Assembly (NCBI RefSeq): GCF_030056665.1
Contig: NZ_JASHIG010000053.1
Length of the DNA stretch: 37,427 nucleotides
Source: Flectobacillus roseus
GTDB lineage: Bacteria; Bacteroidota; Bacteroidia; Cytophagales; Spirosomataceae
Strand: one strand, 5' to 3'
The notes below the pieces were generated by a model. The model saw only the letters and a program-made list of their open reading frames with translations. It was not told the DNA's origin and searched no databases. Below are positions 16,467 to 25,050 of this stretch, piece after piece (within the stretch, counting starts at the first letter, position 1; each line of letters starts with the position of its first letter). A program made the position numbers and the translations under genes.

Positions 16467-16496
16467 AAAAGCCATTCCCGAAGGAATGGCTTTTTT
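16467..16496 (+). terminator. Intrinsic terminator of the amidohydrolase pair
   Basis: The perfect 12-base stem AAAAGCCATTCC (16467-16478) and GGAATGGCTTTT (16483-16494) has a CGAA tetraloop and a T-run. It starts 26 bases after the stop. Confidence 0.95.
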
Positions 16497-16537
16497 GATG
16501 AATGATAATTATCATTTTTTCTACCTGAACTACTCAG

Positions 16538-16567
16538 TTTACTCCTCTCCTTTCCAAGCGACCTTTG
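16538..16567 (+). promoter_or_regulatory. Possible promoter of the LdtD-like gene
   Basis: TTTA (16538-16541), 18 bases, then GACCTTTG (16560-16567), one mismatch from TAnnTTTG. It is 31 bases before the ATG at 16599. Confidence 0.4.
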
Positions 16568-16598
16568 TAAAAGTCTTCCACAACAAGCTATTTATTTT

Positions 16599-18101
16599 AT
16601 GAAAAAGGTCTATTTCTCAATTATATTAATTCTTGTTTCGGCAACCACCTTTGCGCAAGAAAACATTGAAAGTCTACTAAAGCAATTATGTGAAGATCCT
16701 GTTTTTGCCAAACAACTCAGCATTACTGAACCCTCGGAGTTACAGGCTTTTTATAAAGACAATAACTTCCAACCTATTTGGCATGAAAATAAAGCATTTC
16801 AAGAAAGTTTTATAGAGGAGCTACGCAAAGCCCCACTATATGGTCTAAATCCACAAGACTATCACTTCGACTATCTTATTCAACCAAACGTCAACCAGCT
16901 TGAATATGAGCTGTTATGCACACATGCGATGCTAACCTATTTCAGCGATTTTACGTTTGGATGCAAACCAAAAACATTAGCTTTTAATGGAATCGAATAC
17001 CAAAATCGGTCAATAAACACTCCTCAAATCCTTCATCAAAATATCAAATATGGGTCTTTTGCCAAGCTTCTTGAGAAATATCAGGTATCAAGTCAACATT
17101 ACAAGAAGACTTTAGAAGTCTACCAACAATTACTAAATGCACCAGATAGTCTATTTATTCCTACAAACTTGTCAAAAACCTTAGTCGAAAATAAGGGTCT
17201 TCAGCAAAAGTTAGTCTTTTGGAAATGTATAGAGTCGCTGAGCACTTATGATAGCGAGATCATTTTGACCGAAGCGCTGAAACAGTTTCAAGAAAAATTC
17301 AACTTGGAATCAGATGGAAAACTAGGAACAAACACCCTTAAAGCCTTAAACTTAGGCAAATTACAACTACTGAACCAACTTAAGTACGACCTCAATTATA
17401 TTCGTTTCTTGAATGCATGGAAATTCCCAACTTATTTATGGGTCAATATCCCTTCTGCTGAGTTTTCGATGATTGAAGCACAAACTAAAACCTTATCAAT
17501 GCGTGTGATTGTTGGCAATCCCAAAACACCCACTCCTAGTTTGATAAGTACGATTAAGCAATGTATTTTCTTCCCTTATTGGTTTGTTCCGTCGAGTATT
17601 ACTATCAAAGAAATGTTGCCCCAAATCCAAAAAGATGTCAATTATTTGAGCAATAACAGCATACAAGTACTTGACCAAAAATGGAATGTAATTGATGAAA
17701 CAACACTTCCTTGGTCGAGCTTTAATGCCAAAAACTTTCCTTATAAATTACGACAAGTGGCAGGATGTGATAATTCTTTAGGCATTGTAAAATTTGATTT
17801 TGATAACCCATTTACGGTATACTTGCACGATACCAATGCCAAAAAGCTTTTCCAGAAAGGTAATCGTTGGTTGAGCCACGGCTGTATTCGTTTAGAAAAA
17901 CCAACAGAATTAGCTGAGAAACTAATAGGTAATTCTTCATTGATTCAAAAGCTAGTTGCCCAGCAATATGAGCCAGATTTAAAGCCTATTTACTTTCAAG
18001 TTCAACCCAATGTACCGCTATTGATTAGCTATTTGTGCTCTGGAATCAACGAAAAAGAAGATTTGATTTTTTACTCAGATGTTTATCAGAAAGTAAGGTA
18101 G
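16599..18101 (+). CDS. L,D-transpeptidase of the LdtD/YcbB type (YkuD domain)
   Basis: A 500-residue periplasmic enzyme predicted to form 3-3 peptidoglycan cross-links or otherwise trim or attach to the cell wall. It has a signal peptide (MKKVYFSIILILVSATTFAQ). A scaffold region follows, then a peptidoglycan-binding-like segment ALKQFQEKFNLESDGKLGTN (about 225-245). The YkuD catalytic domain has His410 in VYLHDT and the signature SHGCIRLEKP with nucleophile Cys429. The length fits Bacteroidota members, slightly shorter than E. coli LdtD. It is a single gene with a possible weak promoter upstream. A second, unrelated-type transpeptidase lies at 19405-19986. Confidence 0.9.
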   Translation: MKKVYFSIILILVSATTFAQENIESLLKQLCEDPVFAKQLSITEPSELQAFYKDNNFQPIWHENKAFQESFIEELRKAPLYGLNPQDYHFDYLIQPNVNQLEYELLCTHAMLTYFSDFTFGCKPKTLAFNGIEYQNRSINTPQILHQNIKYGSFAKLLEKYQVSSQHYKKTLEVYQQLLNAPDSLFIPTNLSKTLVENKGLQQKLVFWKCIESLSTYDSEIILTEALKQFQEKFNLESDGKLGTNTLKALNLGKLQLLNQLKYDLNYIRFLNAWKFPTYLWVNIPSAEFSMIEAQTKTLSMRVIVGNPKTPTPSLISTIKQCIFFPYWFVPSSITIKEMLPQIQKDVNYLSNNSIQVLDQKWNVIDETTLPWSSFNAKNFPYKLRQVAGCDNSLGIVKFDFDNPFTVYLHDTNAKKLFQKGNRWLSHGCIRLEKPTELAEKLIGNSSLIQKLVAQQYEPDLKPIYFQVQPNVPLLISYLCSGINEKEDLIFYSDVYQKVR

Positions 18102-18138
18102 AGGAAACTCTTTAATTCGTTATTTAAAAGTGTAATCA

Positions 18139-18165
18139 CTAGTTCGAGACTTTGTCTCGGACTAG
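18139..18165. repeat. Palindromic hairpin after the LdtD-like gene
   Basis: CTAGTTCGAGAC (18139-18150) pairs with GTCTCGGACTAG (18154-18165) with one wobble and a 3-base loop. It starts 37 bases after the stop. No T-run follows directly, so it may be a weak terminator or an inserted palindromic repeat. Confidence 0.6.
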
Positions 18166-18250
18166 GCATATTTATATATTCACCCAAAATAAATTCCGAT
18201 TACTATTCCATCCAAATATAAATAAACCGTGATAAACACTAACATTTACT

Positions 18251-18258
18251 TATATTTG
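18251..18258 (+). promoter_or_regulatory. Possible -7 box for the DUF1016 gene
   Basis: TATATTTG matches TAnnTTTG exactly, about 128 bases before the ATG at 18386. No TTG is found at the expected -33 distance. Confidence 0.35.
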
Positions 18259-18385
18259 CCCTGTGTGATGTACCTACTCTTAAAATGAGCTTAACTTACT
18301 TTAGTACAAGATCACTACTCCAAATACATAATTTTCATTTCTACGAGGATAGAGTTTTAAGTCACTTTAGCTTTTCACATTGAAG

Positions 18386-19366
18386 ATGGATACAAAATTA
18401 GATAATCTTTTTTTTGAGAATATTAGGTTGCTTTTACGTAAAGCTCAAGATACTTTACTAAAGCAAGTTAACTCCGTCATGGTTTATACCTATTTTGAAT
18501 TGGGAAAACAAATTGTTGAACAAGAGCAAAAAGGGAAAAGCTATGCAGACTACGGAACCTTTATTCTTTCAGAGCTATCTGAAAGATTAACTATTGAATT
18601 TGGCAAGGGCTATTCTAAAAGAAACCTTGAGCTAATTCGTAAATTTTATATTACTTTCAAGAATGCGAAATCACCGATTTCGCAAAACTTAAGCTGGACA
18701 CATTACATACACTTAATGCGTATAGAGGATGAAAATGAACGAGCTTATTATCAAAAAGAAGCCGAACAAAACTCATGGAGCGTTAGGACATTAGAAAGGC
18801 AAATTAACTCTGCTGTATACCATCGTTTAATGATTTCGAAGAACGTTAATAACCAAGACCGTTCGGTAGAACGAAATGTCACTAACCCTTTGGAGACCTT
18901 AAAAGACCCATATATTTTAGAGTTTCTAAATTTAAAGGAACAGTCCAATTATTCTGAAACACAACTTGAGCAAGCAATAATAGACCGTCTAGAGCATTTT
19001 TTACTTGAACTCGGGAAGGGATTCACTTTTGTTGGAAGGCAAGTACGATTTACATTTGATGAAGAGCACTTTCGAGTAGATTTAGTCTTTTATAATCGAC
19101 TTTTGCGATGTTTTGTTCTAATTGATTTAAAAATTGGGAAATTGAAACATCAGGATTTAGGTCAAATGCAAATGTATGTAAATTATTACGACCGATTTGT
19201 TAAGACAGAAGATGAATTACCTACCATAGGAATCATTTTGTGCAAAGACAAGAAAGATGCCATGGTAGAAATCACACTACCAAAAGATAACAAACAGATA
19301 TTTGCGAGTAAATACTTATTGTATCTGCCAAAGGTAGAAGAGTTGAAAAAAATAATAGAAGAATAA
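18386..19366 (+). CDS. DUF1016/YhcG family PD-(D/E)XK nuclease-like protein
   Basis: 326 residues from the ATG at 18386; the frame could also begin at TTG 18380, two codons earlier. The N-terminal DUF1016_N region reads YTYFELGKQIVEQEQ, KSYADYGTFILSELSERLT and GYSKRNLELIRKFY, with NLSWTHYIHLMRI and SWSVRTLERQINSAVYHRL after it. The C-terminal half carries the nuclease core: FTFVGRQVRFTFDEEHFRVDLVFYNRLLRCFVLIDLKIGKL, with Asp in RVDL and the D-x-K of IDLK. Such proteins are common accessory genes in bacterial genomes, often near restriction systems, and a nuclease or Holliday-junction role is predicted by fold. Here it stands alone between cell-wall genes and may be a transferred cargo gene. 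Confidence 0.9.
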   Translation: MDTKLDNLFFENIRLLLRKAQDTLLKQVNSVMVYTYFELGKQIVEQEQKGKSYADYGTFILSELSERLTIEFGKGYSKRNLELIRKFYITFKNAKSPISQNLSWTHYIHLMRIEDENERAYYQKEAEQNSWSVRTLERQINSAVYHRLMISKNVNNQDRSVERNVTNPLETLKDPYILEFLNLKEQSNYSETQLEQAIIDRLEHFLLELGKGFTFVGRQVRFTFDEEHFRVDLVFYNRLLRCFVLIDLKIGKLKHQDLGQMQMYVNYYDRFVKTEDELPTIGIILCKDKKDAMVEITLPKDNKQIFASKYLLYLPKVEELKKIIEE

Positions 19367-19404
19367 GCTATAATTAAAACTTTAGCTTCATTACTCTCAA
19401 TTTT

Positions 19405-19986
19405 TCATTTAATAGCCACAATTACGGCATCTGGTTGATTGACTAATTTGACCAAAGGCTCAATCATTGTTGGCATGACAGCAAAACAACCAAACGAATT
19501 GCCTTGACGCTTGTAAAAACTTGCATTCTTTTCAGAAATATAATCAGCAGCATGCACGATAATTCCTCTATCGACCGCATTATCGTTGACTCCTTTATCT
19601 AATCCTTTGAGTCGAATACTTAACCCATGCTTTCCATAAAATTGACCAATTGGCTCGAATACACCCAAACTCGAACACAAACTTCCCGACTCATTCGAGA
19701 AATACTCAGCCATTGCGTTTCTGCCTGAGCCTTTTCCGTGAGCCACCCACGTATTCATCAAACACACTTGTTTTTGTAAATCAATCACATACAATCTTTT
19801 CTCGAAAGAAGGCTGTGAAAAATCGACCATACAGGCTATTTTCTTTCCCCGAAATCTAGTATCAGATTTTTGCATTTGTTGCAGTTTTTCGGCAACCATT
19901 TTAGGAAGTAAAAAAGGAGTTTCATCCCTTTTGGCATCGACTTTTTCTGTAGAAAAAAGTAAAGATATTAACAAGAAAATATTCAT
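19405..19986 (-). CDS. L,D-transpeptidase catalytic domain protein (YkuD_2 type)
   Basis: 193 residues. The N-terminus is hydrophobic (MNIFLLISLLFS) and probably a signal sequence. The family pattern is AHGKGSGRNAMAEYFSNESGS, SSLGVFEP, GKHGLSIRLKGLDKGVNDNA (His120), GIIVHAADYIS (His145) and GNSFGCFAV with the probable nucleophile Cys167. This is the short YkuD-like family (PF13645 type), distinct from the LdtD-like protein at 16599-18101. It is convergent with the DUF1016 gene, 38 bases apart, with no clear terminator hairpin between them. Predicted role is peptidoglycan modification in the periplasm; the exact reaction is unproven. Confidence 0.85.
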   Translation of the reverse strand: MNIFLLISLLFSTEKVDAKRDETPFLLPKMVAEKLQQMQKSDTRFRGKKIACMVDFSQPSFEKRLYVIDLQKQVCLMNTWVAHGKGSGRNAMAEYFSNESGSLCSSLGVFEPIGQFYGKHGLSIRLKGLDKGVNDNAVDRGIIVHAADYISEKNASFYKRQGNSFGCFAVMPTMIEPLVKLVNQPDAVIVAIK

Positions 19987-20306
19987 GCGTGTGTCATTTA
20001 AGCAATTATTACCAATTTGATTATCAACAGATTAAATCAACACTACCTTCTTTTTGTTTAATCAGAATTAGAAAATCTCAATTTTGCTCAATTACTACCT
20101 TCTATAACGGTTACACACTGCTTTTCATCTATAATAATCAAAGTTTTTCTTCCCTTAATGATATAAATCAACTTAACTATTGACGCCCATCAAGAACAAG
20201 CTTGAGAGATTAAGATATTTTTGATTGAAGGCTATTAAAAAAACTAAACTCTGATACCTGAACCCTAACCCCTCATTAGGCTATTTCACTAACAAAAAAC
20301 AATCCC
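19987..20306. other. Intergenic, divergent genes
   Basis: This 320-base gap separates divergent genes. A TATTTTTG box (20216-20223) matches TAnnTTTG and could serve the LOG gene. A weakly similar piece of repeat family 1 (CTGATACCTGAACCC, CATTAGGC) lies near 20250-20290. A 64-codon frame from 19989 looks like chance AT-rich sequence. Confidence 0.4.
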
Positions 20307-21059
20307 ATGTCAAAATCTGAACACCATTTTATGACCCACAAAAACTCACGTTGGCATGAGTTGAAATACATATTGAAAGTACTCGCCGAGTTTATTCGAG
20401 GCTTTCGGGTACTGCATTTTGTAGGTCCATGCGCTACTGTATTTGGCTCTGCTCGTCTGCAAGAGGGTACTGTATTTTATGAACAAGCTCGTAAAATTGG
20501 CGTAATGTTAGCCAACATGGGCTTTACCGTCATGACTGGCGGAGGTGGCGGTATTATGGAAGCAGCCAATAGAGGAGCTAAAGAAGCAGGTGGTTTGTCG
20601 GTAGGCTGTAATATTATTTTGCCTCACGAACAAGCCCCAAATCCTTATCTCGATAAGGTTGTCGAGTTTGATTTTTTCTTTGTTCGAAAGGTTCTTTTAA
20701 GTAAGTATTCGTATTGTTTTATCGTCATGCCAGGAGGTTTTGGAACGCTCGACGAAATGTTTGAAGCAATAACGTTGATCCAAACTCGTAAAATGAGTCC
20801 TTTTCCGATTGTTTTATTTGGCAGAGAATTTTATCAAAAACTCTACGAACAACTTGTAGCAATGGAAAAAGCTGGAACTATCTCAGCAGAGGATCTTTCT
20901 CTTTTTTTAATTACAGATTCTTTGGAGGAAGCTCAACAACATATTCATAAAAATGCAGTAGAAGCTTTCGGCTTGAATAACTACAAACACCTAACACCTT
21001 GGAGACTACTGCTTGAAAAAAGAGTTAATCGCATAAAAAACAATGACCTTAAACAGTAA
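20307..21059 (+). CDS. LOG-family protein (TIGR00730, lysine-decarboxylase-like fold)
   Basis: 250 residues. The Rossmann-like fold shows CATVFGSARL, MTGGGGGIMEAANRGAKEAGG and the signature PGGFGTLDE (residues 142-150), which forms the phosphoribohydrolase active site of the LOG family. Characterised members release a base from cytokinin-type or purine nucleoside monophosphates; many bacterial ones are annotated as putative lysine decarboxylases, which is wrong. Location should be cytoplasmic. The universal stress protein gene begins 71 bases downstream on the same strand, so an operon is possible. The start is the ATG at 20307; upstream bases give no better choice. Confidence 0.9.
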   Translation: MSKSEHHFMTHKNSRWHELKYILKVLAEFIRGFRVLHFVGPCATVFGSARLQEGTVFYEQARKIGVMLANMGFTVMTGGGGGIMEAANRGAKEAGGLSVGCNIILPHEQAPNPYLDKVVEFDFFFVRKVLLSKYSYCFIVMPGGFGTLDEMFEAITLIQTRKMSPFPIVLFGREFYQKLYEQLVAMEKAGTISAEDLSLFLITDSLEEAQQHIHKNAVEAFGLNNYKHLTPWRLLLEKRVNRIKNNDLKQ

Positions 21060-21130
21060 CGCTCCTAACGAGCCTCATTCATAGACCATGAAATTCTTGC
21101 CAAATTTGTATCAACAAAACAACAAACTCT

Positions 21131-21952
21131 ATGAAATCAGTTATTGTACCTACCGACTTTAGTGATACTGCAAAAAAAGCACTTGTATTTGCTAGTACTG
21201 TGGCTCAAAACCTCAATCTTGACTTGGTGTTATTGCATGTATTTAATCTCACTGGATCTTTGCCTTATGAATCCCCTTCGCAAATCGAACAGGAGATTTA
21301 TGAAGCACAAAAAGCTTCGGATAAACAATTAGCCATACTCAAAAATCAGTGTCTGGCTGAGTTCAAAAATGAAGTAAAGCTTTTAAGTATCTATGGCGTT
21401 ATTTCTGAGGTTATTGAGCAAGTATCAGAGCAAGTAAAAGCCGATTTTATCGTGATGGGTACCAGAGGTGCCAAAGATATTTGGAGCAACATCATGGGAA
21501 GTAATACCTATCAGGTTGTGAAAAATTCAATTTGTCCAGTTTTTGTTATTCCAGATACTGCCGATATTCAAGACATGAAGAATATTATTTATGCCTCTGA
21601 CTATACCAACAACGAAGTCAAAATTGTTAGAAATATCGTCGATATAGCAGACCGTTTTAAAGCAAAAACTAATATCCTTCATATTCACGATGTAGAAGAA
21701 CCGAACTTGGCAGATGACGAAACCTTAGGAGATTGGTTATTGACTTTTTTTGAAAATGAGAATATCGAAAGTCATATTACTTTGGGAAGCAACGCCATAG
21801 AAGGTATCGAAAACTATCTACAAAAAAATCAAGGAGACTTACTGGTGTTGGCCATGAAAGATCGAGCTTTCTTCGACAATCTTTTTCATACTAGCGTAAC
21901 GAAGCATTTTATTCAGGACTTTAATATGCCTTTGCTAGTATTACCCAAATAA
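21131..21952 (+). CDS. Universal stress protein, two UspA domains
   Basis: 273 residues with two UspA-like halves. The first (about 1-140) begins VIVPTDFSDTAKKAL and has a G-2X-G-9X-G nucleotide-binding motif (Gly110, Gly113, Gly123 with Ser124), followed by CPVFVIP. The second half starts NIIYASDYTNNE and ends MPLLVLPK but lacks the glycine motif, so only the first domain should bind ATP. This two-domain form is common in Bacteroidota. It is a cytoplasmic stress or energy-status protein. It follows the LOG gene and precedes an amino-acid permease on the same strand. Confidence 0.9.
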   Translation: MKSVIVPTDFSDTAKKALVFASTVAQNLNLDLVLLHVFNLTGSLPYESPSQIEQEIYEAQKASDKQLAILKNQCLAEFKNEVKLLSIYGVISEVIEQVSEQVKADFIVMGTRGAKDIWSNIMGSNTYQVVKNSICPVFVIPDTADIQDMKNIIYASDYTNNEVKIVRNIVDIADRFKAKTNILHIHDVEEPNLADDETLGDWLLTFFENENIESHITLGSNAIEGIENYLQKNQGDLLVLAMKDRAFFDNLFHTSVTKHFIQDFNMPLLVLPK

Positions 21953-22113
21953 TTCATTTTTTGCATTTCCTTACTTTGTTCATATAAAATCTATAGCTCA
22001 TTTTGGCATTTTTGTCGGAATGAGCTTTTATTTTGTCGAATAAGACACCTAACTATACGTTTTGTCGGTACAAGCCCTCTTGTTTGGTTGAAGGTTTTTT
22101 CTTTTCTTTGAGT

Positions 22114-23568
22114 ATGGAAAAAAATCAACAACTAAAGAAAGAAATTGGATTGCTAGATGCCAGTATGATTGTGATTGGCTCTATGATTGGTTCGGGAATT
22201 TTCATCGTTTCAGCAGATGTAACTCGCAACCTTGGTTCGCCGGGATACCTCCTCCTTACTTGGATTATTACGGGTATTATCACGCTCATATCTGCCCTAT
22301 CGTATGGCGAACTCGCAGGTATGATGCCCAACGCAGGCGGACAATACGTATATCTTCGTGAGGCATATAATCCCTTAGTAGGTTTTTTGTTCGGATGGAC
22401 GACCTTTTTGGTTATCGAAACTGGTACGATTGCCGCAGTGGCAGTAGCTTTTGCCAAATATACTGGTGTACTCCTACCCGACCTCATCAACGACCAGCCT
22501 TTCTTAGGATTCTTTAGCACACAACAATTCTTAGCCATTGCGCTTATTGCTTTTCTTACCTTTATCAATCTCAAAGGCGTTAAGAATGCTAAAATCGTTC
22601 AACTCATTTTCACTGTAACTAAAATCGGCGCCTTGCTTGGCTTGGCCGTTGTAGGTATAATAGTCGGACTCAATCCAGACAAAGGTGTGTGGGCTATCAA
22701 TGCCATCGACTTCTGGAGTCCAGTTAAAATTATTTGGGAAAAAGGCAAAATCATGGATTATGAATACCTTTCGGGTATCGGTCTTTGGTCGGCTGTGGGC
22801 TTAGCATTGATTGGTCCGTTATTTTCATCATCAGCATGGAACAACGTTACCTACATCGCTGGCGAAATGAAAAATCCCAAAAGAGATATTCCGCTCTCTT
22901 TGCTATATGGAACGTTGACGGTAAGTGCTTTATATATTTTAGCCAATGTAGCTTATCTAATGTTGCTACCAGTGCAAGGTCATCCAAATGCTCCTGATAC
23001 ACTTTCAAGAGGTATTATGTTTGCCACCAACGACCGTGTAGGAACGGCTGCCGCCGAGATGATTTTTGGTAATCCTGCGGCTATTATCATGGCAGTATTT
23101 ATCATGATTTCAACCTTTGGTTGTAACAACGGTATTATCCTTTCAGGTGCTCGCGTATATTACGCCATGGCAAAAAATGGCTTATTCTTCAAAAAAGCAG
23201 GTGAAATCAATAAGAATGGCGTGCCTGGATTCTCATTGATTATTCAAGGTGTTTGGGCATCATTATTATGCTTATCAGGCACTTATGGAGACCTATTAGA
23301 CTATACCGTATTCTCGATTTTGGTATTTTATATCTTGACTATTGGTGGTGTATTTATTCTCAGAAAAAAACAACCAGATACTCCACGTCCATACAAAGCT
23401 TTTGGTTACCCCCTGATTCCTGCGATATACTTAATTTTTGCAGCAGGACTATGCATCAACTTGTTGATTTACAAGCCTATTCCTTCATGGGCTGGTGTTG
23501 GTATTGTAGCATTAGGAATTCCTGTTTTCTATATTTGGAAAAAGATGGAAAAGAATACAGAAGAGTAG
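22114..23568 (+). CDS. APC-family amino-acid permease
   Basis: 484 residues from the ATG at 22114 (MEKNQQLKKEIGLLDA). A longer frame begins with TTG at 22033 and adds 27 polar residues with no membrane logic; it is rejected. The first helix region shows the classic APC motif IVIGSMIGSGIFIVSADV, and about 12 hydrophobic segments follow, including SYGELAGMMPNAGGQYVYLREAY, typical of LAT/YfnA-like transporters. It probably imports or exchanges amino acids at the inner membrane; the substrate cannot be named. A possible -7 box TTACTTTG is at 21971-21978. A long stem terminator lies 24 bases after the stop. Confidence 0.9.
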   Translation: MEKNQQLKKEIGLLDASMIVIGSMIGSGIFIVSADVTRNLGSPGYLLLTWIITGIITLISALSYGELAGMMPNAGGQYVYLREAYNPLVGFLFGWTTFLVIETGTIAAVAVAFAKYTGVLLPDLINDQPFLGFFSTQQFLAIALIAFLTFINLKGVKNAKIVQLIFTVTKIGALLGLAVVGIIVGLNPDKGVWAINAIDFWSPVKIIWEKGKIMDYEYLSGIGLWSAVGLALIGPLFSSSAWNNVTYIAGEMKNPKRDIPLSLLYGTLTVSALYILANVAYLMLLPVQGHPNAPDTLSRGIMFATNDRVGTAAAEMIFGNPAAIIMAVFIMISTFGCNNGIILSGARVYYAMAKNGLFFKKAGEINKNGVPGFSLIIQGVWASLLCLSGTYGDLLDYTVFSILVFYILTIGGVFILRKKQPDTPRPYKAFGYPLIPAIYLIFAAGLCINLLIYKPIPSWAGVGIVALGIPVFYIWKKMEKNTEE

Positions 23569-23592
23569 ATTAAAAATCTTTTCAAAGAAAAT

Positions 23593-23656
23593 AAAAACGC
23601 CGTAGATATGACAAAATACAGTTGATTCTGTGCTTTGTGATATCTATGGCGTTTTT
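23593..23656 (+). terminator. Long-stem terminator with ACGCCGTAG repeat
   Basis: The 17-base arms at 23593-23609 and 23640-23656 pair with one wobble and end in TTTTT. The 30-base loop has further pairing (ACAAA with TTTGT, ACAG with CTGT). The stem carries ACGCCGTAG, shared with the hairpin at 24283-24340, so it may be a repeat-derived terminator. Confidence 0.8.
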
Positions 23657-23706
23657 GGTAATGCTAAAAACATCATTCTCATTAGCCATAAAACCTCGAG
23701 GGATAC

Positions 23707-23714
23707 TATCTTTG
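23707..23714 (+). promoter_or_regulatory. Promoter -7 box of the YchJ gene
   Basis: TATCTTTG matches TAnnTTTG exactly, 31 bases before the ATG at 23746. The -33 region has only TTAG (23682-23685). Confidence 0.55.
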
Positions 23715-23745
23715 TGTATAAACAGAACATATTCCCATTGCCCCA

Positions 23746-24231
23746 ATGTCACTAGCCGAATTATGCCCTTGCGGCTCTAAAAAATCATTTCAAGAATGTT
23801 GTGAGCCTTTTATCGAGGGAAAAGAATTTGCCTCAACTGCAGAACAATTGATGCGCTCACGATACACAGCCTACAGCAAAATCAAAGTTGATTATCTTGT
23901 TGAAACCACCTATCCGGGCCGAAGAATTGATTTTGATCCTTCATCAATTCGTGAATGGGCTACTGAAAATGAATGGACTCAACTTCAAGTACTTTCTACT
24001 AAGAATGGGAAAGAAACTGATACTCAAGGAGAAGTTGAATTTAGAGCTTCATTTAAAGATGCTGACGGGGTTGCTCGTACGCATTACGAATATTCAAGTT
24101 TTATAAAAGAGCAAAATCGCTGGTATTATGTCTCAGGAAAATTCCAACCGCCAGCTAATCAAAAAATTGACCGAAACGCCCCTTGTCCTTGTGGAAGTGG
24201 AAAGAAATACAAAAAATGCTGTGGGAAGTAG
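23746..24231 (+). CDS. ychJ: YchJ-family SEC-C motif protein
   Basis: 161 residues. Zinc-binding SEC-C-type motifs sit at both ends: CPCGSKKSFQECC (residues 7-19) and CPCGSGKKYKKCC (147-159). Between them is the NTF2-like domain with AEQLMRSRYTAYSKIKVDYLVETTYP. This arrangement matches YchJ (UPF0225) over its usual length, around 150-160 residues. The function in cells is unclear; metal-dependent binding to protein or nucleic acid partners is the general idea for SEC-C. It is a monocistronic gene with its own -7 box. Confidence 0.9.
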   Translation: MSLAELCPCGSKKSFQECCEPFIEGKEFASTAEQLMRSRYTAYSKIKVDYLVETTYPGRRIDFDPSSIREWATENEWTQLQVLSTKNGKETDTQGEVEFRASFKDADGVARTHYEYSSFIKEQNRWYYVSGKFQPPANQKIDRNAPCPCGSGKKYKKCCGK

Positions 24232-24282
24232 GAAGTAGTGCTGATTTAGATTTAGTAAACTTATATTATTTTCCTTTGTAAA

Positions 24283-24340
24283 AGCGCCGTAGGTGCGACA
24301 AAAAGCAGATTATCTTGAAGTCTGTCGCACCTACGGTGCT
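24283..24340. repeat. Palindromic repeat hairpin (GCGCCGTAGGTGCGACA)
   Basis: AGCGCCGTAGGTGCGACA (24283-24300) pairs with TGTCGCACCTACGGTGCT (24323-24340) with one wobble around a 22-base loop. AGCGCCGTAG also occurs at 16441-16450 and ACGCCGTAG at 23597-23605. There is no T-run, so it is a repeat-type element rather than a simple terminator. Confidence 0.75.
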
Positions 24341-24597
24341 CTATAATGGTATAGGAAAAAGATTCTTTACTACCAAACTGTCGCTCCTATGTAGCTAAAG
24401 AAAAAGATTGGTTTCTGAAAAGCTCCTAGTAAAAAGACAGAACACTTTTGTGTAATTGACAAACTTAATTTTGTAAAAAACAAATACAAAACACTAATTA
24501 CTTGAATTTCACACCAATATCCAATCTGATTTTATTCGTAATAAGTTTTATGCCGTCCCGTCAGCTAAAAGTTTAACATGTTTCTGAGGAAATAATG

Positions 24598-24675
24598 GAA
24601 AATTTATTGCCGAATGCCCATAGCTGATTGCCGAAAACCTAGTAATATCATTTTACTTAAAAAACAAACCAACGT
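24598..24675. repeat. Diverged member of repeat family 1
   Basis: TTGCCGAATGCCCATAGCTG and ATTGCCGAAAACC resemble the copy at 965-1062, which reads GCGCCCATAGCTGAAAACCG. It ends right at the ATG of the small monooxygenase-like gene, so it may contribute to its leader or promoter. Confidence 0.45.
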
Positions 24676-24960
24676 ATGTTAACCGTTATCGCAAAAATTA
24701 CTGCACAAGCAGGTAAAGAAGAAATTGCAAAACAAGCTTTATTAGGACTTATTCCTCCTACTGTTGCAGAGGAAGGATGTATTGATTATGTATTGCACCA
24801 ATCTAACGAAGATGCTAGGATTTTCTATTTTTATGAAAACTGGGAAAGTCAAGCACATTTAGATAAACACTTGGCGAATACCCATTTAGTGGAATTTGGC
24901 AAAACTTCTGGAGAGTTTTTGGCAGGTCCAGCTGAGCTAATTTTAGCTACAAAATTATAA
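24676..24960 (+). CDS. Antibiotic-biosynthesis-monooxygenase-like (YgiN-type) protein
   Basis: 94 residues. The ferredoxin-like ABM fold is seen in MLTVIAKITAQAGKEEIAKQ, PPTVAEEGCIDYVLHQSNED, and FYFYENWESQAHLDKHLANTHL, all close to quinol monooxygenase YgiN and related small dimeric proteins. Many members are cofactor-free oxygenases acting on quinols; others are uncharacterised. It is cytoplasmic. A perfect hairpin lies directly after the stop, consistent with a one-gene transcript. Substrate is unknown. Confidence 0.85.
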   Translation: MLTVIAKITAQAGKEEIAKQALLGLIPPTVAEEGCIDYVLHQSNEDARIFYFYENWESQAHLDKHLANTHLVEFGKTSGEFLAGPAELILATKL

Positions 24961-24966
24961 TTCAGT

Positions 24967-24991
24967 GGTCAAAGAGATTTTCTCTTTGACC
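24967..24991 (+). terminator. Perfect hairpin after the ABM gene
   Basis: GGTCAAAGAGA (24967-24977) and TCTCTTTGACC (24981-24991) pair perfectly with a TTT loop, 7 bases after the stop. There is no clear T-run behind it, so termination is probable but not certain. Confidence 0.6.
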
Positions 24992-25050
24992 AACTTACCT
25001 CTCACTAAATCAAACACATAAGCAATCATGCAAAATAAGATCTATGCTAT

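Larger units (their letters stand above)
24232..24675. other. Intergenic with a palindromic repeat
   Basis: This 444-base region without a gene contains the hairpin repeat at 24283-24340, a TAATTTTG box (24466-24473) that matches TAnnTTTG but is far from any start, and a diverged repeat family 1 piece at 24598-24675. Confidence 0.5.

Noticed and set aside
19989..20183. 64-codon plus-strand frame
   Set aside because: Its composition follows AT-rich intergenic sequence, with no domain, promoter or terminator fit.
22033..22113. TTG-started extension of the amino-acid permease
   Set aside because: The 27 added residues contain no APC feature, and the ATG at 22114 gives the normal start.
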